Below the pieces are notes generated by a model. It was not told the origin of the DNA. It ran no database searches and saw nothing but the letters and a program-made list of their open reading frames with translations. A stretch of 64,000 bases of DNA from Hydnum rufescens UP504 (Eukaryota; Basidiomycota; Agaricomycetes; Cantharellales; Hydnaceae), in assembly GCA_014904985.1 (NCBI GenBank), contig MU129000.1, positions 124,001 through 188,000 on the forward strand. The letters are read 5' to 3'. Positions 26,493-38,071 of the stretch are shown piece by piece. The translations under genes and the position numbers were made by a program. Positions within the stretch are counted from its first letter, which is position 1. Every line of letters starts with the position of its first letter.

Positions 26493-29400
26493 ATGAGTAG
26501 TCAAGAACGGTACGATACTACTACATACTGCCATTAAATTCGCACATTTACTGAATATATTTCCAAGTCGTGACCAGGGCCCGCAGTCTTCCTTTCCAGA
26601 AATAGGTCCATTAATATTACAAGAGATGATTTCAATGGGGCGCTGACATTGTGCACTGACTTGAAGCCCCCGATGATACGTTTAGGATACTTCTGGCGAC
26701 AGATAATCACATAGGTTACCTCGAGAGAGACCCCGTACGTGGGCAAGATTCAATAAATACTTTTGAAGAGATCTTGCAACTCGCGGTTCTGCATGAGGTG
26801 CGGTTACTTCGTGTCCTTTAACAACCGCTAATCTTATAGGATGTCCTTTTCGCTTTCGCGTGCGAAGGTAGATTTTATTCTTCTGGCTGGTGATTTGTTC
26901 CATGAGAATAAGCCCAGCCGAGAGAGCCTATTCCGAACCGCCGCACTCCTACGCAAATATACCATGGGTGATCGCTCAATCGAAATGGAACTTCTAAGCG
27001 ACCCTATGGAAAGCAAATCCCCTGGTTTCGAGTCAGTCCCATCATGCTCTCGATTCTGTATCTTGCAATCCAAAAGTGACTTGCCTTCCGAAATTGTAAT
27101 TAGCTTCCCAGCTATCAATTACGAAGATTCAAACTACAATGTATCGATTCCAGTATTCTCTATTCATGGCAACCACGATGACCCACAAGGTGCTGGGGTG
27201 GTGGGTCCTTTATCTTTCTATCTTCCGTGCTCAGAATCTTTCGACCCCTGCTCATTCTAGGATGGAGCCCTCTGTGCCCTTGATTTACTCTCTGTCGCGG
27301 GTCTTCTCAATTACTTTGGAAAGACAGATCTACCTTCTGATGATTATGCTCAACCCCATGCCGACGGCACGAATCCTAACGCGGAGGGTATCACAATAAA
27401 ACCTGTCCTTCTTCGTAAAGGCAGGACTAAGCTTGGGTTGTACGGCATGGGGAATGTCAAAGATCAAAGGATGCACTTCGAACTAATGAATAATCGGGTC
27501 AAGATGTGGAAACCGAAGAATGCGAACGACTATTGTAATTTTCTTCTTATTCATCAGAACCGGTGAGCGCAACGTGATTTCCTGATATTGTGTGTACGCA
27601 CTCGTACTGACGGTTTTGAATGCCACGCAACGCAGAGTAAAACATGGTGTGAAACGATTCTGTCCCCGAGGGGATGTTCGACGATTCCATCAAATTAGTC
27701 ATATGGGGCCATGAGCACGACTGCCACATCGTGCCTCAAGAGGTTGCTGGACGCGACTATTATATAACCCAACCTGGCTCTTCAATCGCCACATCCCTTA
27801 CTGAGGGCGAATCAATCCAGAAGTGTGTACAGATTTCACTCGTTCCGCTAGATATAGAGCATCGTCATTTTATGTGTATTGAATCGGTTATTTTGGGCTT
27901 TAGGCATGTGGCACTTGTCCAGGTTCACGGAACAGATTTCGTTCTTGAACCCATTCCTCTCCGTACGGTTCGACCATTCATAGCCGAGGACCTCGAACTC
28001 AGAGATGTCGCTGAAGAAGAAAATATCGACTTAAATGATCAAATTGAGGTCATGAAACTCATCCGTCGTAAGGTATAGCCAAGGCCTTTTATTCCATTCT
28101 CTGGCGTTACTTTACGCCATAGTTCCCCTCGATCTCCTAATCACGTTGCACATCGTTCGCCCAGGTCGAGGCACTCATTGTGAAGGCAAAGACATTATGG
28201 ATCGAGCGTATGATACCGTATTGTGATGGTGACGAAGAGTTGGCTGCTACCGCATACCCATAGATGCTCCCCCTCGTTCGGCTTCGGGTATTCTCCCGCC
28301 CATTTCTGTCGTTATCCTCCCCATATGAATCTGGACTTTCATAGGTTGACACAACTGGCGTATCAAATATGGGAAATCCGAATCGGATCGGCCAGGAATT
28401 CCAGGGTCGGGTTGCGAACAAGGACCCCATTGTATATCATCAAGCTAAGAAGCGTGCTCAGAGTATGCTCATGTTTTCCTACGTTCTTGCTCTGCAATCA
28501 CCCATATGGACACGGCATGGATGTTTGCTATAGCCAGAGTAAAAGCGGACAATCCTGTGCAGCTATCGGTGGACGATCCAGAACTCTCGATATCAGAAAA
28601 ACTACAACGTGTACGGGTAGCGACCTTGGTCAAAGAGTATCTCTCGGCACAAGAACTTCAACTTTTGGGCGAGAATGGCATGTCGGATGCTATCCAACAG
28701 TTTGTGGAGAAGGACAACTCCCACAGCATCGAACAGTGAGTCCTCCGAACTCTTAACTGTCCTGGAAAATTGATTGAATTCCTCTGGTGCACCAGATACG
28801 TAAAGAAAGCATTGAACAGCCTCATTCAGGACGTGGACACCACTGAGGCCTTGGATGAGGGTGAGGTTGAAGAGACGGTAAGTAATTTAGTCGTCTCTTC
28901 TTATAATTGACCATTCACAGTGCCCGTTGACGTCTTCGTTCTTGAAGCTCACGAAATTGAAGGCGGAACATGAAGCAGCATACGAAGCAGACAAGGAAGC
29001 TAGACGCGTGGACAAGGTGATTCAGGATTGATCAGTGGCCGTCAATCTATTTAACGCCTTGCTATTCCTATTGTCTCTGTGGCGCAGAAAGCAAAAGGAG
29101 GGAAAGGGAAAGGGAAAGACGACAGCGCTTCACGCGATTCAATGGAAGAAGACGATGACCTAGGGATTGGTGCTGTATCCATAGAGGGCAGCGACAACGA
29201 AGACGAGGAGAGGAGTTACCGAAGAAGAAAAAAGGCCCCTGCGAAAGCTAAAGCCGCCACTGCCGCCTCTAAAAGACGCCAGCAAAAGCGGCGAAAGCCA
29301 GGCCCCCGCTAAAGGAAAGGCGAAAAGCAAAAAACTGGTGTGTAACTTCGTATCGCAGGTGAAATACAAGCCTGAGCCTCGTCTGGACTCGTGCTGCTCT

Positions 29401-29764
29401 TCAGTTCAACGACAGCGATGATGAAAGCGAAGCCATTCTAGAGGAAGAGGAAGAGGAAGTACCACCGCCGAAGAAGAAAAGCCGAGCCGACGTACTCTCG
29501 TGAGTACTCCAGAGTCACCTCAAATCGCTCTCATGTAATTTCCACACTTCCAGGGTGCCTGGAAAGAAGGCGCCGCCGAAGAAACCCGCTCAACCCACAT
29601 TGAATTTTGGAACTACCTCACAGGGTGGTGGATCTGTCAAGGGGTTCTTCACGCGCATCAGCCAAGAAAGCCACAAGCAAGCTTCGCGAGACGGTGGGCT
29701 GCATCATTCCCCTTCTTCTGCAGATACTGACCTGAGCTCCTTTCAGATTGAGCTGAGCGACTGA
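26493..29764 (+). CDS. mre11: MRE11 double-strand-break repair nuclease, with frame breaks as assembled
   Basis: Nuclease subunit of the MRE11-RAD50-NBS1 complex, acting in the nucleus on DNA ends. The ATG at 26493 gives MSSQER, joined over an intron of about 175 bases to [15 protein letters not shown] (motif I). Then [15 protein letters not shown] (II), [10 protein letters not shown] (III), [14 protein letters not shown] (IV) and [10 protein letters not shown] (V), the metal-binding set of the phosphoesterase. [17 protein letters not shown] and [12 protein letters not shown] begin the capping domain, with [15 protein letters not shown]. The C-terminal region is Lys/Asp/Glu-rich with [11 protein letters not shown] repeats and [16 protein letters not shown], and ends IELSD. 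A one-base excess in an A-run near 27650 breaks the frame between RVKHG and VPEGMFDDS; one or two more breaks are likely at 29265-29320. The gene is divergent from uL2m. Confidence 0.92.
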
Positions 29765-29992
29765 GTCCGCCCAATTTTGATTTGTGTATGCAAGCTGGGC
29801 TGTGGGAATCTGTTCCATAATGTGATCTGCCCCAAAGGATGATGGCTTTATCATGAAAGCGGGATATCGTGTCACTCATGCAGAGGTTGAATCCATGGAA
29901 CTCATAGCTCATTGTTGACTTTGAAATCAATTGGAGGCCCCTTGCAGTGATCACCATGACTCATAAGCAGTAACAGCAGAATTCAATTCCCA

Positions 29993-30611
29993 TCAGCTGT
30001 ATGTGAACATAAGTGCATATAGATCGAACCGAAGGAAAAGCAAGTTGCACCTCTGATCCGAAAATAATGCCAATTTTTCGGATTTGGAGAGAGGAAGCTG
30101 ATCAACTGACAGCGTCCCCTTTCCGAATACTTCTATCTCCATCTTCTTCAACTGTAATATGAATCCGGGATTAGGATGAACTGTAGGTCGAAGCCGTATC
30201 ACCGTGCCCAGGGCTTGATGAAGCATCATCCCCTCCCGTTGCATGAGGTATCCCACGAGTATGGTCGGAAGAACGGGATATTGCAGCTGAACAATGAACG
30301 AACACCTTGTTTCCCGTTGCTCGGACGGCGTCGATGAACTTCACAGCAATAGCAATGCTCGGGGCGATCAGCGAATCTGGTTCGTCGGTCAGAGGAATTC
30401 TTTCGTACGTGATATTGGGGAAGCATTCCTTGGGTGTTTTGCCGATGGAAAGTATATGTGTAATACCTTCGTGATTTAAGAATGTCGGAGAAGATGCAGC
30501 AGAACACGGTCCGAGATACAGGTAAGGGGGGTGGATCAAAGTCCATGTTTCGGAACTACTCCTGGCAGCACGAGGAACCTGGGCCTTGTCCTTGCCCTTG
30601 TTTCTGCCCAT
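29993..30611 (-). CDS. dual-specificity phosphatase, frame-broken as assembled
   Basis: Cysteine-based phosphatase of the DSP family. The ATG at 30611 gives MGRNKGKDKAQVPRAA. Then PPYLYLGPCSAA, ITHILSIGKTP, YERIPLTDEPD (general-acid Asp region), and VFVHCSAAISRS, the HCxxxxxRS catalytic loop, with Ala where a Gly is more usual. After this the frame must shift by one base (TTCC near 30260) to read PTILVGYLMQREGMMLHQAL, VHPNPGFILQL and EIEVFGKG, the family's recognition helices. The short total length (about 200 residues) fits small fungal DSPs. It converges with MRE11. The C-terminal end after LALFSD is uncertain. Confidence 0.8.
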
Positions 30612-31215
30612 GTTAACCTAGGAGTGCAATCGAGCGAATTTCACTTCGCCATTGTCGAGAACGCACAAGGCATGACATACCTTAAGCTTTTAGATGTCGC
30701 GGATGTCTGGGCTTCTATATAAGGTATCAAAGCTGCCAGCTGTAGTAATACTGGTCCTGTGCTTAGGGAGTGGCGCGCCCGTGATGGCCCTTTAGAGTGA
30801 AATTGGCAACGAAAATGAAGGCGAGCAGTCTTTCGCAACCCACTTGGAGGAGTTAAAGATTCCCGAAGAATGGCGATATATGCATGGGAGATGGGTGGGT
30901 AAGAAAGTCTGACACAGGTGCGATGTATGCACCTTGGATCACTGACCCAAGGAACACAAACTGGGTGTCTTTGACTGGAGATAAAATAACACGTCGGAAC
31001 CCTGTCAGCCTATCGGTAGGGGTGATGCGGTTGTCTGGAGATGGGGTGCAGTATCGCACAAGCGCGATGTTGTAAATGGTACCAAAGGCATTGTATTTGA
31101 AAATTTTTCAATGCCGCCCGATCACTGAGTCAAAACGGGAGCGTCATGTAATATTGTGGGCACGAGTCTCAGGCTGGAGCCCGTGACTAGGAGTTTACAG
31201 ACACATCCCTGCAAT
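30612..31215. other. divergent promoter region
   Basis: About 600 bases between the phosphatase and ureohydrolase starts. It should carry both promoters. TATA-like ATATAAGG at about 30717-30724. No coding frame with family resemblance was seen. Confidence 0.35.
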
Positions 31216-32988
31216 ATGCTCGCGTTTCTTGTTCTACATCTCCTTGCGAGCAGCGTGGTTCTTGCTTCCCAACGAGCCGGCGCCGAAGATGATCTTAGGG
31301 AAACAGCACAGCACAGATTCAATGAAGACTTAAACCGTGCAGGTGATCTCGATGACGAAGAGTATCACTCGCGATTCGGACCTCAGGTAGACTTGCCCTT
31401 CTCTGGCCCACTGTCCTTCGCACATCTCCCGTATTCACGCTGTCTTGATGATCTGCACTCCGTGACGACACCGTTCGATATCGCGATACTGGGCATGCCG
31501 TTTGACACGGCCGTGACGTACAGACCTGGTGCACGCTTCGGTCCCTATGGGATCCGGAGTGGGAGTAGGCGCCTCTGGGACAAGAGGGCGTATTCTTTAG
31601 CATGGGAAAGCACGCCGTATACGAATGCAACGAAAGTCATTGATTGCGGTGACGTGAGTTGTTTGTTTCCCCTCCATCCCCTTTGGTTCTGGTCCCCTGC
31701 CTCGGATAGATGGACTTGCGCTTGCGTTGATTATGCTAAGCTCCGGTGAAGGTCCCAGTAACGCCATTCGATAATAAAGCCGCTGTAGCCCAGATGGAGG
31801 CGGCCTATTCTACCCTATTGGCAAGACCCGTACCAGAGAACACTTGTTCTCATGAAGTCCCGTCCATGGGTCGGTCGTGCTCTACACGCTCTTTGGCGCT
31901 TGACAAGAAACCGCATCCCCGAATATTGACGCTCGGCGGAGATCATGCTATTGTCAGTGGTTTCACGAGCTTCCATTCACTTCCTTTCCTTTTCGTCCTT
32001 ACCGTTGGGAAAGGTGTTACCGATCTTGAGATCCCTTCACAAAGTCTATGGTCCCATCACGGTCATCCATTTTGACAGCCATCTGGATACATGGCCTGTT
32101 GAAGGCTATTTCGGCTTGGACGATATGTCTACTCTTACTCACGGAACATTCTTTTGGACAGCTGCGAGGGAAAATCTCCTGAAGAATGGTACATGCGTTC
32201 ATGCTGGTATTCGTTGCAAACTTCAGGTGCGTATCTACGTAGAAGAGCCCCCCCCCCTATCTTTTATGCATTGGCAAACTAATTCCGTTCATTGGATAGG
32301 GAATCCAAGATATCTCAAACGACGAAGATGTCGGGTTCGCTATTATCTCTACGGATGACATCGATGATATCGGTCCAATGGGAATCGTTCAGCTCATTCG
32401 AGACAGAGTTGGGCATGGTCCCATTTATTTAAGGTGCGCACCCTTCTGACACTGTAATTTGTAATGTGCAAAAGTGGCTTAAAATCTGCTATCTTCTAGT
32501 CTTGACATCGATGTGATCGATCCGTCGCTTGCGCCTGCCACCGGAACCCCAGAGCCTGGTACAGTTTTTTTTCCCTGTATCCCCATTTCCCTGAACTGAC
32601 TCATTGATCAGCTGGATGGACCCCACGAGAGCTGCATCGGATTATCCGTGGGTTGGCCGGCCTGAACTTCGTGTTCGTCACGATTTTATTCTTTTGTCTC
32701 CTACATGAACACGGAACTTTTGATACAGTGGTGTCGATATCGTTGAAGTGGCTCCAGCATATGACTCGAACGGTATGCTTTGAAATTTTACTAATTTGAT
32801 TTCTGTGTTTCTGACCGTGAGTCGCCTATGCAATTTTATCTTTGAATTCAGCCGAGACAACCAGCATTATTGCTGCACACATCGTTCATGAATTGCTATC
32901 CATGCTTGTTGCTGATGGGCCTCCCAAGGGCTTCAGGAGCCGTCTGCTGGCTCCAAAGGCCGTGTTACCTCACAAGGGTGAGCTCTAG
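31216..32988 (+). CDS. secreted agmatinase-like ureohydrolase (arginase/agmatinase superfamily)
   Basis: Binuclear-manganese hydrolase of guanidino compounds. The ATG at 31216 is followed by a hydrophobic signal peptide (MLAFLVLHLLASSVVLAS), so the enzyme is probably exported. PFDIAILGMPFDTAVTYRPGARFGPYGIR is the agmatinase N-terminal signature. LGGDHAIV, VIHFDSHLDTW (metal DxHxD) and SLDIDVIDPSLAPATGTPEP (second metal motif) are intact, as is GLNFVGVDIVEVAPAYD across an intron. The end is LLAPKAVLPHKGEL before the TAG at 32986. Eight or more introns join in frame. The product is about 390-400 residues, with a roughly 60-residue insertion around 31800-31910. The substrate (agmatine, guanidinobutyrate or another) cannot be told from sequence. 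Confidence 0.88.
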
Positions 32989-33525
32989 AGGCACGGTATC
33001 CAAGTCCCTCCCATAGCTATAGAAGCTAATTGGAGGGGCCACGAGTTGAAGATGATGGTTGGGATCCCGCTTGTCGTTAAGTTCTAGACATGCAGCATGT
33101 TGTGGCATCCAGCGCCCGGTTATGGTATTAGCGGGATTGTTCATGTTGATGCAATCCCGCTGATCGCACTATGTGTTCATCCATGTCATCGTGGGATATG
33201 ACGCTGGGACGCGCTATCCCTGATACCTCAATGCTTGAAACTCAATGAACGATTCTGCACAGGGATAAAAGACCAATGATTTGTAGCACAGCAAGAGGCC
33301 GCAATATTCCCACTTTTCTTCTTCTGATACTCATGGACCTCCTTCCTTCGTATTATCCCTAACCCGTTCTCTTGCTTTCATGTTCCCATTCCTTGAGAGT
33401 CTTTCTTTTCCGGGGTGATCGTCGCAGAGTATCATTGCAGTGTAGATGAGAGAGGTAACATGCTAACGAGGAAATCCAGTGTGCACTAAATGTGTGGTTA
33501 CATGATTGCACGGCTTAGACTCGTG

Positions 33526-33575
33526 GCGAATTGGGAATTGGAATTGGGAATTGTGAATTGGAATTGTGAATTGGG
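33526..33575. repeat. GAATTG-type minisatellite
   Basis: Six to seven tandem imperfect copies of a 6-8 base unit (GGAATTG / TGAATTG) are read directly. Confidence 0.8.
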
Positions 33576-34129
33576 CTAGCCCATGCAGCGTGTATATGCA
33601 TGAGCGCCAGATGATATCAAGTTCTACAAGTGCGGCGATTTGGGGGTTTGGGGATGGAAGAGGTCAGAGAGTCTGGGGGGAAGCCGGTCGGCTGATGGTC
33701 TGATGGTTCTTACAAAGAGTCGGACGACTGTGTGCGCGTTCGTGTATTGGGGCACAAGGGTCGTCGTCGATGTGATTGTGGTAAAAGTGAAGAAGGTGGG
33801 TTGTTTGCCATGGTATGCCAGTTATCGTGTATATCGGCAGCCGGAATGGCGTGTCCCATTGGCGGGGGTTTCAATGTGATATTGGGAGGGAAGGGGGGGG
33901 GGCGAGGAAGCCCCCTAGTCGTCAGGATCCCCGTGGGATCGGCGTAATGTTATGATGTACGGAGCTCTTCAAGATAGGAAGATAATCATCTCGTCGCAGA
34001 AGGTGTCGTGAGGCATTGCTGTAACTGGAGATATTCGCTAAAGTGTGGAGCTCGAGTTTCAGTCAACCCAACCGTCGGTAGTCATACACGTACAATATAT
34101 GAATACGTACCGCCGACGGGATCGAAAAG

Positions 34130-34133
<4 letters not shown>

Positions 34134-34168
<35 letters not shown>
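34134..34168. repeat. (GA)n microsatellite
   Basis: A GA dinucleotide run with one interruption, just past the stop codon of the F-box gene. Confidence 0.85.
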
Positions 34169-34169
<1 letters not shown>

Positions 34170-34176
34170 TCGGCGA

Positions 34177-35743
34177 TTAAGAGAAGGATGCGTCGTCGTC
34201 GTCGTCATTTTCGGTGTCGTTCGAGCTGTCATTATCCTCCTCATCACTGGAGCGATCCACTAGCTCTAAATTCCGCACGACGCCCCGCAGTTGCGTCTCG
34301 GGATCCACTCTTCCAGCGATGGAGGGCCTCCACATAAGCCGATCATCAAAACCGGTAGGATCAAACTGGCGGTGCACGAGCCTGCGATCAATCTCCAAGT
34401 GCTCGATCTCTAAACCGGCGAGACGACGTGCAGTCGCAACGCGGTAGACCTGCGATGGTGACAGGCCTACGAGACGCATCGAGACAAGTCTAGGAAGCCA
34501 TTGGCGGATATTCCCCGAGTCAGAGCCGGTCGACAGGATTGGGAGGCCGATGGGGGTGGAAATGAGGATGTGGATCGTATACCAACTAATACATCCAAGA
34601 ATGCAGGTATGGACTTGAATTCCGTGAAATTGATGCTGAGTCGAGTTATGGAGGGCATGCCGTGAAGTAATGATTGAAAGGCAATAAGGGCGGCTGGGCT
34701 GGGAGGCAACTCGATAACACCCAGCTTGAGATCGGAAACGGTGGGATAGGCGCCCCTCGAGGGAAATGGGGTATAGGGTTGTATATTAGTGGCGTGGGAA
34801 AATCCAGTCCCGAGCTGGTAGAGGGGGAGAGTGAAGTCGTCCTCGATCATGTCGACTAGTTGTAGACTTTGCAGAGCTGGAGCGTCGATCAAGTAGATCA
34901 GGCGTGAGAGTTGGGCCGATAGAAGGTTGGTCAACTTGAGAGTGGTCAGAGCCGGAAATACGATGCGGAGCCGTTGGTCTTCTGGCACCGAAGGACCAGA
35001 TGCGAGGTACACTCCAAGAGGGCCAGAGTTATCAAGCACGAGTCTCCGGATATGAAGTCTACAAGAAGATAAAATTCGGGCAAATTGCGAAAAGTGAGGT
35101 CGAACGCCAACCGGATGCAGGGCAAGCTCGAGATCGGAGATGGTGTTTGGCACAGAGAATGTGTCCCAGTCGACGGGAACGCCAGAGAGACGAAGTCGGG
35201 TAAGAGAGGGCATCGAGAAGGGCAATTTGGGTGGGGGTCGTGAGAGAGGCCAATCAACATCCCACTCATTGCTGTGTACGGATAGGACTTGGAGCATCCG
35301 GAGGGATGAAGGGATACGAGAGATAAAGTGGACCGCGGATTGGACGAGGCCGAGATGGAGGTGAATTTCGCGCCATCGTGAAGCTTCGGGAATGATCAAG
35401 TTGAGGATTGCCTCCATCGAATGGAAGTCGATTGTTACGAAATGGGAGGATATGATGTGAATGTCGAGCGGGGTGGCTTTGGAACGAGTAATCCAGAGTT
35501 GGTTGCTCCGTAGGGTTCTTGGGCTTCGAATGATCACATATTGCCAGAGCATCGGGGTCTCCAATGCACAGAAACGCCAGCGTCTACAAACACTACCTAC
35601 CGTAGCAACAAACGTCCTCGAGACTCCATGGGCATAGCTCTCGTGGAGAACAATGGCCCTCCGGTCATCTTGAACTCCAAGGAAGAAGATATGGATAGGA
35701 TCTCGCTAGGTAGTAGGTCAAACAGATTGTACCTCTGGGGCAT
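34177..35743 (-). CDS. F-box protein with leucine-rich C-terminal region and acidic tail
   Basis: Likely substrate adaptor of an SCF ubiquitin ligase, of the type greatly expanded in Agaricomycetes. The ATG at 35743 gives MPQRYNLFDLLPSEILS, the start of the F-box; VCRRWRFCALETPMLWQYV is its second half. A one-base break near 35690 separates them (EILSI then FFLGVQDDRR). About 300 residues of irregular Leu-rich repeats follow (LTRLRLSGVPVDW, LTTLKLTNL, LQSLQLVDM). A second one-base break near 34575 is needed to reach LPRLVSMRLVGLSPSQVYRV. The protein ends in an Asp/Glu/Ser-rich tail encoded partly by GTC repeats. No target is evident. Confidence 0.8.
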
Positions 35744-36733
35744 CAGGCCACGCAGATGGAGAGAAGGAACGTCGGCTGCCCACGAGTCGGCAATTGCCTA
35801 GAACGATGGCTGGTCGGCGATCACCACATTCAATGAACGATCTACGGTCGATCATTATAATCTAGGCACTCACAGGGCTGATCCCCACGGCTCTAAAGAT
35901 AGGCCCAGAGCCCCACAGTGGCGGCCCGCTGATTGGGACTTTGACTTGCCAAATTCACATGGCTACAAATTCACTGATTTGGGTAAAATCGGCTACAAAA
36001 ATGTGACGAAACCACCTGTAAGTGATACAGAATGGAGGCCCTTGCAGTCGGAGGCCCCCTAGATTTGAGAAACAGCAGGCTCACACTCGTTTTCGTCGTC
36101 GTGGCTAACTCCCGGCCGTGGGATAGTACCTTTTATGGTACTAAAATTCCGGATGCCATGTTGGGATCCCACCGGCTCACCCTTAGGGCTCACACAAAAA
36201 TTTGCCGGGTTGTAATACATATCTTTGATCCGTACAGGTGGGTGATTTTCTCTCCTTCGGCTGCCATCAGTGGAATATCTGTTTACGTCCATTCGCTGTA
36301 CTGGGCCGCTTCAACTGACGTCCATCCAGACAAATACACTCTGGATGAAGAGCGCCACCGCCGTGATATCCCCGGCGCATGGACACTGATCGACAGGGCC
36401 CTCGACCACAAGTGGCTAGAACCTCTGTTAATTTGCCCCTAAAGACCTATACATATACGGCCAGGATCACCAACCCAAGGGTTTAAACGATAACATTTGA
36501 AAAAAAAAGAGCAAACGAGACCTGTCCCGCCACATCGATACAGCATAAGACGCCGGAAGAGAGAAAGGTCTCGACTTGTCGCACATCCTTGGAGAGGTGG
36601 AGACAGAGGTCTGACGATGCATCACGGAACTTACTCAATAAGAAAATGATGGGGAAGAAATGAAGTACAAGGGGTATATGGCGGGAGTAGTGTACTGTGG
36701 GATCCGGTCCCAAACAGGGAAACCAGCCACAAA
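35744..36733. other. intergenic region with dispersed repeat copy
   Basis: About 1 kb upstream of the F-box gene and downstream of the GPI-protein gene. A 136-codon plus-strand frame (36032-36442) shows no motif. The segment about 35900-36060 is an inverted, diverged relative of 20424-20590. Confidence 0.4.
35900..36060 (-). repeat. diverged dispersed repeat, copy 2
   Basis: Contains CAAATTCACTGATTTGG, whose reverse complement occurs near 20515. Collinear flanking similarity extends over roughly 130-160 bases in opposite orientation. Confidence 0.5.
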
Positions 36734-37638
36734 CTAATACACGCAGCCAGCGAGGACCGACGCGAGGAGGACAAGGACAGACACATCAACCCGAGGACTG
36801 AAAGCGCTCCGGGCGCCTCCGCTTCCAAGCGCGCCACCGGGCTTGACAGACGCCTTGGTTGTCGTCGAGGTGGGGCTGGCCTCAACGTTACCCGGTGGGC
36901 CAGCCGGCGCGGAGGATCTATAAAAGCACGGCAAATACATCAGCAGCGCACACTTGCATTCGCACGGGAGAAATTTCTCACGATACAGCGGGAGACGGTC
37001 TATAAATACGACGATTAATGACCATGGGATCCTGCTAACGTCTGGACGACTACTCACGCGGGACTACTGTTGGGAACAATAAAAACAGCTGGCTTGCCCA
37101 GACAAGACGTGATATTGCTTTTCTTGACGAATACCTATATATTGGGTCGCAGGACTTAATAGAAGCAGGCACGGGAAATGATAGAAGGCAAGGGCCTTAC
37201 ATCATCCGTGTAAGCCTCCTTGCCCTTGGCATCCGTCACGCTCAACATGAAGGTGTGGCCAGCCTTGATGTTCACGGTCCATGTGACCTTCGTCGAATTG
37301 GTGTGGTATGTGTACCTGAGCATGGTGGTGGCATGTGTCAATACGAGCTGCGCAGACAATAATACCTGGAACGCAGCGCACAAAGGGTCTCCACTATTTG
37401 GGTCAGAGTCACAGCCAGGCCAAACATCAAGAATGAACGGCGCAACGCCCGTCCAGGTGAGATCATGGGCAACACACTGGACACGAAGCACGAGGCGGTG
37501 TCAGCATCGATGGAAAAATAAGAGAATTTCGGGTGATGTGCATACCTGAACGACGTGAACGGGGGAATAGATTAAGTTGCCCAAGGCATAGGGGAGAAGA
37601 GCGAGGGTAGGAATAACGAGGGTGGCGAAAGAGACCAT
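36734..37638 (-). CDS. secreted GPI-anchored Ser/Thr-rich cell-surface protein
   Basis: Small cell-wall or membrane protein of a type common in basidiomycetes. The ATG at 37638 starts a signal peptide (MVSFATLVIPTLALLPYALG). The mature part has HDLTWTGVAPFILDVWPGC and TYHTNSTKVTWTVNIKAGHTFMLSVTDAKGKEAYTDDV, the beta-sandwich pattern of the fungal Kre9/Knh1-like family. A Ser/Thr/Pro/Gly-rich stalk (PPGNVEASPTSTTTKAS) leads to a small-residue site and a hydrophobic tail ending VLVLLASVLAGCVY, typical of GPI attachment. Three or four introns interrupt it. The spliced product is about 200 residues. No catalytic motif is present. Confidence 0.75.
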
Positions 37639-38071
37639 GGTAGGGAGTGTGGATGATTCGTTGAAGGAAGGGGGTGAACTGAGGAAAGGGTGCGGGTGCC
37701 TGGTATGACTTACGTAATTGTATTCTAATCTTCGGTCCATGCCTATTTTGGCAATAGACCATGCTGAACACCGTGTGGGACTCGTGTGGGTTGTCAATTA
37801 CATACTTGGATCATTATCCAAGACTTAAATCTGAAACTGATGATCGCAGTCGACATTGTGTATTACAAAAGGCCTCATGGCAGTCGTCTCACGGCTAGAG
37901 TCGACTTATCTCATTAAGCGGACTCGGAGTCAACCTCAAGCGAAGACACAAAGTGGCGCTAAGGAAAGCCAGTCGGTCCGTTCACAATGCTAGCATGGGC
38001 CGAAAGCCAAAGAGAGGCATTGCAACATGTCCAACTGTTATACAGAGACCAATAAACACAATGGGCTGCGG
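37639..38071. other. intergenic region
   Basis: About 430 bases, promoter side of the GPI-protein gene and 3' side of the WC-1-like gene. No coding frame with family resemblance. Confidence 0.35.

Larger units (their letters stand above)
32989..34176. other. intergenic region with a minisatellite and a microsatellite
   Basis: About 1.2 kb between the convergent ureohydrolase and F-box genes. It holds an imperfect tandem array of GAATTGG/GAATTGT units at about 33526-33575 and a GA dinucleotide run at about 34134-34168. G-rich plus-strand frames at 33640-33947 have no motif. Confidence 0.5.

Noticed and set aside
34045..34337. Plus-strand frames rich in Arg-Glu over the GA repeat
   Set aside because: They are translations of the microsatellite and the antisense of the F-box gene's acidic tail.
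36032..36442. 136-codon plus-strand frame
   Set aside because: Adjoins a dispersed repeat, shows no family resemblance and has no supporting exon structure.
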